Below, piece by piece: positions 5,845-7,563 of a stretch of DNA of 7,563 nt (its first letter is position 1; the number at the start of each line of letters is the position of its first letter). The notes below the pieces were generated by a model. It did no database searches. It was given only the letters and a program-made list of their open reading frames with translations, and was not told where the DNA came from. Position numbers and translations under genes: made by a program. Source of the stretch: Pseudofrankia asymbiotica (lineage in GTDB: Bacteria; Actinomycetota; Actinomycetes; Frankiales; Frankiaceae); assembly GCF_001983105.1 (NCBI RefSeq), contig NZ_MOMC01000088.1:12099-19661 (forward strand). Reading direction: 5' to 3'.

Positions 5845-6125
5845 TCAGCTGCTCTCTTTGGAGGCGCCCCACCGAGTGAGCGCGACTCGGGCCTTGTCAG
5901 GCGGGGAAACGTACGCGAGGTCCATTCCGCGATGCTCGACGGCTCGGTCTACTCACCGATCGCGACCGCTCGACGACGTCTTACCGATCACCTGCACCTG
6001 CTCGGCGTCGTACTCACTCCCGAAGTCGAGCATCGCGTCGACCGCGCCGACGAGCGGGCCGTGATGGACCCGTCGCGTAGCAAGGTCGACCCTGTATAGA
6101 CCAGCCCCACGGCCCAACAGCGCCG
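5845..6125 (-). pseudogene. Possible decayed gene end, one in-frame stop
   Basis: On the - strand a single frame reads from the oxidoreductase stop region down to a TGA at 5847-5845, interrupted once by a TGA at 5955-5953. Both halves look protein-like. The first contains GPLVGAVDAMLDFGSEYDAE and ends SSSGRDR; the second contains VEHRGMDLAYVSPPDKARVA and ends KESS. I do not recognise the family. On the opposite strand, an 89-codon frame from 5830 to 6099 uses the same codon boundaries in reverse. By eye its third-position GC over the second half is similar (about 71% against 74%), so strand cannot be settled from composition. Neither has a clear ribosome binding site. The - strand version looks the more natural protein and would be a remnant downstream of the oxidoreductase. 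Confidence 0.35.
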
Positions 6126-6896
6126 TCAGGAGTTGGCCGGGCGGGGCCATCCGCCGAACTGCTGAGCAGCCGCGTCGCCGAAGCCGGCTGGCTCTCCCGC
6201 CTCGGCGAACGTGCGAGCTATCTGGCGCATCTCCTCCTCCCAGCGCCACCCCTTGTGGGCTGCCGCGTCGAGCGCGGCGGCGTGGCGTGTGGCGAGCTCA
6301 GGCTGAGAGCGCGCCCACTCTGCCGCGAGTGCTTCGTCCACACCGTGGCGCGCCGCGACGCGGCAGGCACTGATCAGCAGGGCGGAGGTGATCTTGGTCC
6401 ACGCCGCATAGGTCATCTTCAGCGCCGACGCGGCCGTGTTGTCGCCGTTCAGCACGACAGCTTCGATGCGGGTGCCGCGAAAGATCGCGGCGACGTCCTC
6501 GGCTCGCTCCCCGGACAGGAACACGCGGGTGGTCCCGGGTTGCTCCGGCGGCGGCCCGATGATCCCGCCGTCGACATACGTGGCTCCGCGGGCCTGAACC
6601 ACCGCTGCGACGCCGGAAGCGGTGCCCGGGCTGATCGCGTTGGCGTCCACGTACAACCCGGAGAAGCCGGCAACCGTCCGGGCGGTCTCCGCCGCGGCTG
6701 CGGGTGGGCAGATGGACAGGACAACGTCGCGGTCTCTCAGGTCGACCGACTCGCGCATCCCCGCGGCATCCGCGCGACGGCGCGTGCTCGCGCTTCGTCC
6801 GGCTGGCAGCCAGGTCACGTCGTGGCCGGAGCCGACCAGCGCCCGGCCCACCGCCGCGCCCATCTGCCCCGGGTGAAGAATCGCGATGCGGCTCAC
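6126..6896 (-). CDS. NAD(P)-dependent oxidoreductase with DUF1932 C-terminal domain
   Basis: This is a complete 256-residue protein of the 6-phosphogluconate/beta-hydroxyacid dehydrogenase superfamily, predicted cytosolic. The N-terminal Rossmann fold opens with IAILHPGQMGAAVG (4-17), a variant dinucleotide loop in which HPGQMG replaces the usual GxGxMG. RDVVLSICPP (56-65) is the strand and loop typical after the third beta-alpha unit. LYVDANAISPGT (81-92) and YVDGGIIGPPP (107-117) follow. The helix around ALKMTYAAWTKI (158-169) provides Lys160, in the position of the superfamily's catalytic lysine. The C-terminal ~100 residues are all-helical and match my recollection of the DUF1932 family. 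The substrate is unknown. Start: the GTG at 6896, since an in-frame TGA lies at 6920-6918 and the protein begins directly with the first strand. The ribosome binding site is weak (GGA only), suggesting translational coupling to the frame upstream, whose TGA overlaps the GTG as GTGA. It lies downstream of a TetR gene on the same strand, possibly its target. Confidence 0.9.
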   Translation of the reverse strand: MSRIAILHPGQMGAAVGRALVGSGHDVTWLPAGRSASTRRRADAAGMRESVDLRDRDVVLSICPPAAAAETARTVAGFSGLYVDANAISPGTASGVAAVVQARGATYVDGGIIGPPPEQPGTTRVFLSGERAEDVAAIFRGTRIEAVVLNGDNTAASALKMTYAAWTKITSALLISACRVAARHGVDEALAAEWARSQPELATRHAAALDAAAHKGWRWEEEMRQIARTFAEAGEPAGFGDAAAQQFGGWPRPANS

Positions 6897-7072
6897 CAGG
6901 GCATCATCCGCGGTCCGTCACCGCCAGTGGACATCGACCATCCGGCCGCCTCGCGGCCCAGCAAGGTCGGGAGTCTCTGCTGCATGTCCGTGCTCAGATC
7001 TCGACGAGGTAGCTCGTGAAGCCGCCGTCGCCGCTCGAGCTGGCGCGAGACCTCGGCCGTCAGCAGACTCAT
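6893..7072 (-). CDS. Doubtful 59-residue hypothetical ORF
   Basis: An ATG at 7072 opens a 59-residue frame whose TGA overlaps the start of the downstream oxidoreductase in a 4-base GTGA arrangement typical of coupled genes. The peptide begins MSLLTAEVSRQLERRRRLHE, an amphipathic, very Arg-rich helix, and ends PRMMPW. No ribosome binding site precedes the ATG. The frame stays open upstream, without another start codon, back to the TetR stop codon at 7130, so the ORF could be a chance opening or a remnant. A competing - strand frame ends at a TGA 6996-6994 with the protein-like tail GGFTSYLVEI. That suggests the 3' scrap of some other gene and argues against this ORF. Function unknown. Confidence 0.25.
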   Translation of the reverse strand: MSLLTAEVSRQLERRRRLHELPRRDLSTDMQQRLPTLLGREAAGWSMSTGGDGPRMMPW

Positions 7073-7109
7073 CTGCCAGCAAAGCGCCGGTCCCGGGAGG
7101 TCCCGGCGG

Positions 7110-7128
7110 GCCTCAGGAGGACTGAGGC
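7110..7128 (-). terminator. Compact stem-loop after the TetR gene
   Basis: GCCTCAG (7110-7116) and CTGAGGC (7122-7128) form a perfect 7-bp stem with a 5-base loop, starting one base after the TetR stop codon on the - strand. No T-tract follows. It may be a weak terminator or attenuator that limits read-through from the regulator gene into the oxidoreductase. Confidence 0.45.
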
Positions 7129-7129
7129 G

Positions 7130-7563
7130 TCACTGCGGGCGGCGTAGGCCGGCGACGAGGAACTCCACCAGCCGGCGTGCGTCATAGCGATGGCTGGTGT
7201 CGGCGCCTATGCAGATGCCCCCGACGCCGCGCATGAGCTCGTAGGCGTCCAGGTCGGGGCGGATCTCGCCGGAGCTTGCCGCGGCGTCGAGCAGTTGGGC
7301 ACAGACAGGTACGAGCCGGTCGAGGAAGTAGGAGTGCAGGGGATCGAAGCAGGGGTCGCCGGACTGCAGCACTGAGGCGAGCCCGTGCTTGGTGACCACG
7401 AAGTCGACGAACAGGTCGATCCACCGTCCCAACGCGGCGTAGGGACTGGCGCTGGTCGCCAGCAGGTCGGGGCCGGCCTTGGCGAGGGCCTCGACCTGGT
7501 GCCGGTAGACGGCGATGATCAGATCCGCCCGCGTCGGGAAGTGGCGGTAGATCGTCGCCGTCC
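7130..7563 (-). CDS. TetR/AcrR family transcriptional regulator (5' end outside window)
   Basis: The last 143 residues of a TetR-family repressor are present; the gene continues past the right edge. The visible part starts inside the DNA-binding domain: TATIYRHFPTRADLI is the recognition helix and following turn of the family's helix-turn-helix. The remaining ~125 residues are the helical ligand-binding and dimerisation domain. It contains ALGRWIDLFVDFVVTKHGLASVL, AQLLDAAASSGEIRPDLDAYELMRGVGGI and a closing LVEFLVAGLRR, the layout of the SbtR-like TetR C-terminal group. About 45-50 residues with the first helices are missing from view. It ends in a TGA at 7130-7132, followed at once by a stem-loop. 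Downstream on the same strand lies the DUF1932-type oxidoreductase, a plausible regulated partner, but its operator cannot be identified here because the likely promoter is outside the window. The inducing ligand is unknown. Confidence 0.92.
   Translation of the reverse strand, partial: TATIYRHFPTRADLIIAVYRHQVEALAKAGPDLLATSASPYAALGRWIDLFVDFVVTKHGLASVLQSGDPCFDPLHSYFLDRLVPVCAQLLDAAASSGEIRPDLDAYELMRGVGGICIGADTSHRYDARRLVEFLVAGLRRPQ

Noticed and set aside
5715..5879. 54-residue + strand ORF
   Set aside because: It has no ribosome binding site, no family resemblance and no conserved context; it is kept only as an unassigned frame.
6255..7019. 254-codon + strand frame opposite the oxidoreductase
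   Set aside because: The - strand has an intact Rossmann-fold protein; the + strand reading is a Gly/Arg-rich shadow.

Overview
The window is high-GC DNA with actinobacterial codon use. It carries an F420-type luciferase-like oxidoreductase, a MaoC-type dehydratase fragment, a universal stress protein of actinobacterial type and an SbtR-like TetR regulator. Together these suggest a mycelial or soil actinomycete; a Frankia-like genus is possible but not proven.

Layout. Bases 1-360 hold no convincing separate gene, but include five in-phase 18-bp tandem repeats. The left third is three intact co-directional + strand genes: an alpha/beta hydrolase, a ZnT9-like cation diffusion facilitator, and an F420-dependent LLM oxidoreductase. 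An imperfect 14-bp inverted repeat separates the last two. These look like ordinary metabolic or transport genes with no obvious shared pathway.

The middle (about 3526-6125) is a decayed, mosaic accessory zone. It begins with a low-GC intergenic patch (45% GC over 3701-3780) carrying a perfect inverted repeat. Next, on the - strand, is a SPPY-type DNA amino-methyltransferase that is frameshifted and lacks its N-terminal SAM-binding part. Abutting it head to head on the + strand is the C-terminal end of a MaoC-like acyl dehydratase that has lost its own 5' part. The dehydratase remnant runs directly into an intact universal stress protein gene, so the stress gene probably lost its operon promoter when the junction formed. 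Downstream are a fragment resembling the C-terminal end of an ImmA/IrrE metallopeptidase, and a - strand frame interrupted by one TGA that may be another remnant.

The right end reads on the - strand. A TetR-family regulator (5' end outside the window) is followed by a compact stem-loop, a doubtful 59-codon ORF, and an intact NAD(P)-binding oxidoreductase with a DUF1932-type C-terminal domain. The three could form one transcription unit controlled by the TetR protein.

I found no convincing new multi-gene system. The most informative signal is the scar itself: fragments of two mobile or defence-associated gene types (DNA methyltransferase, ImmA/IrrE-like) around a head-to-head junction of two 5'-truncated genes.
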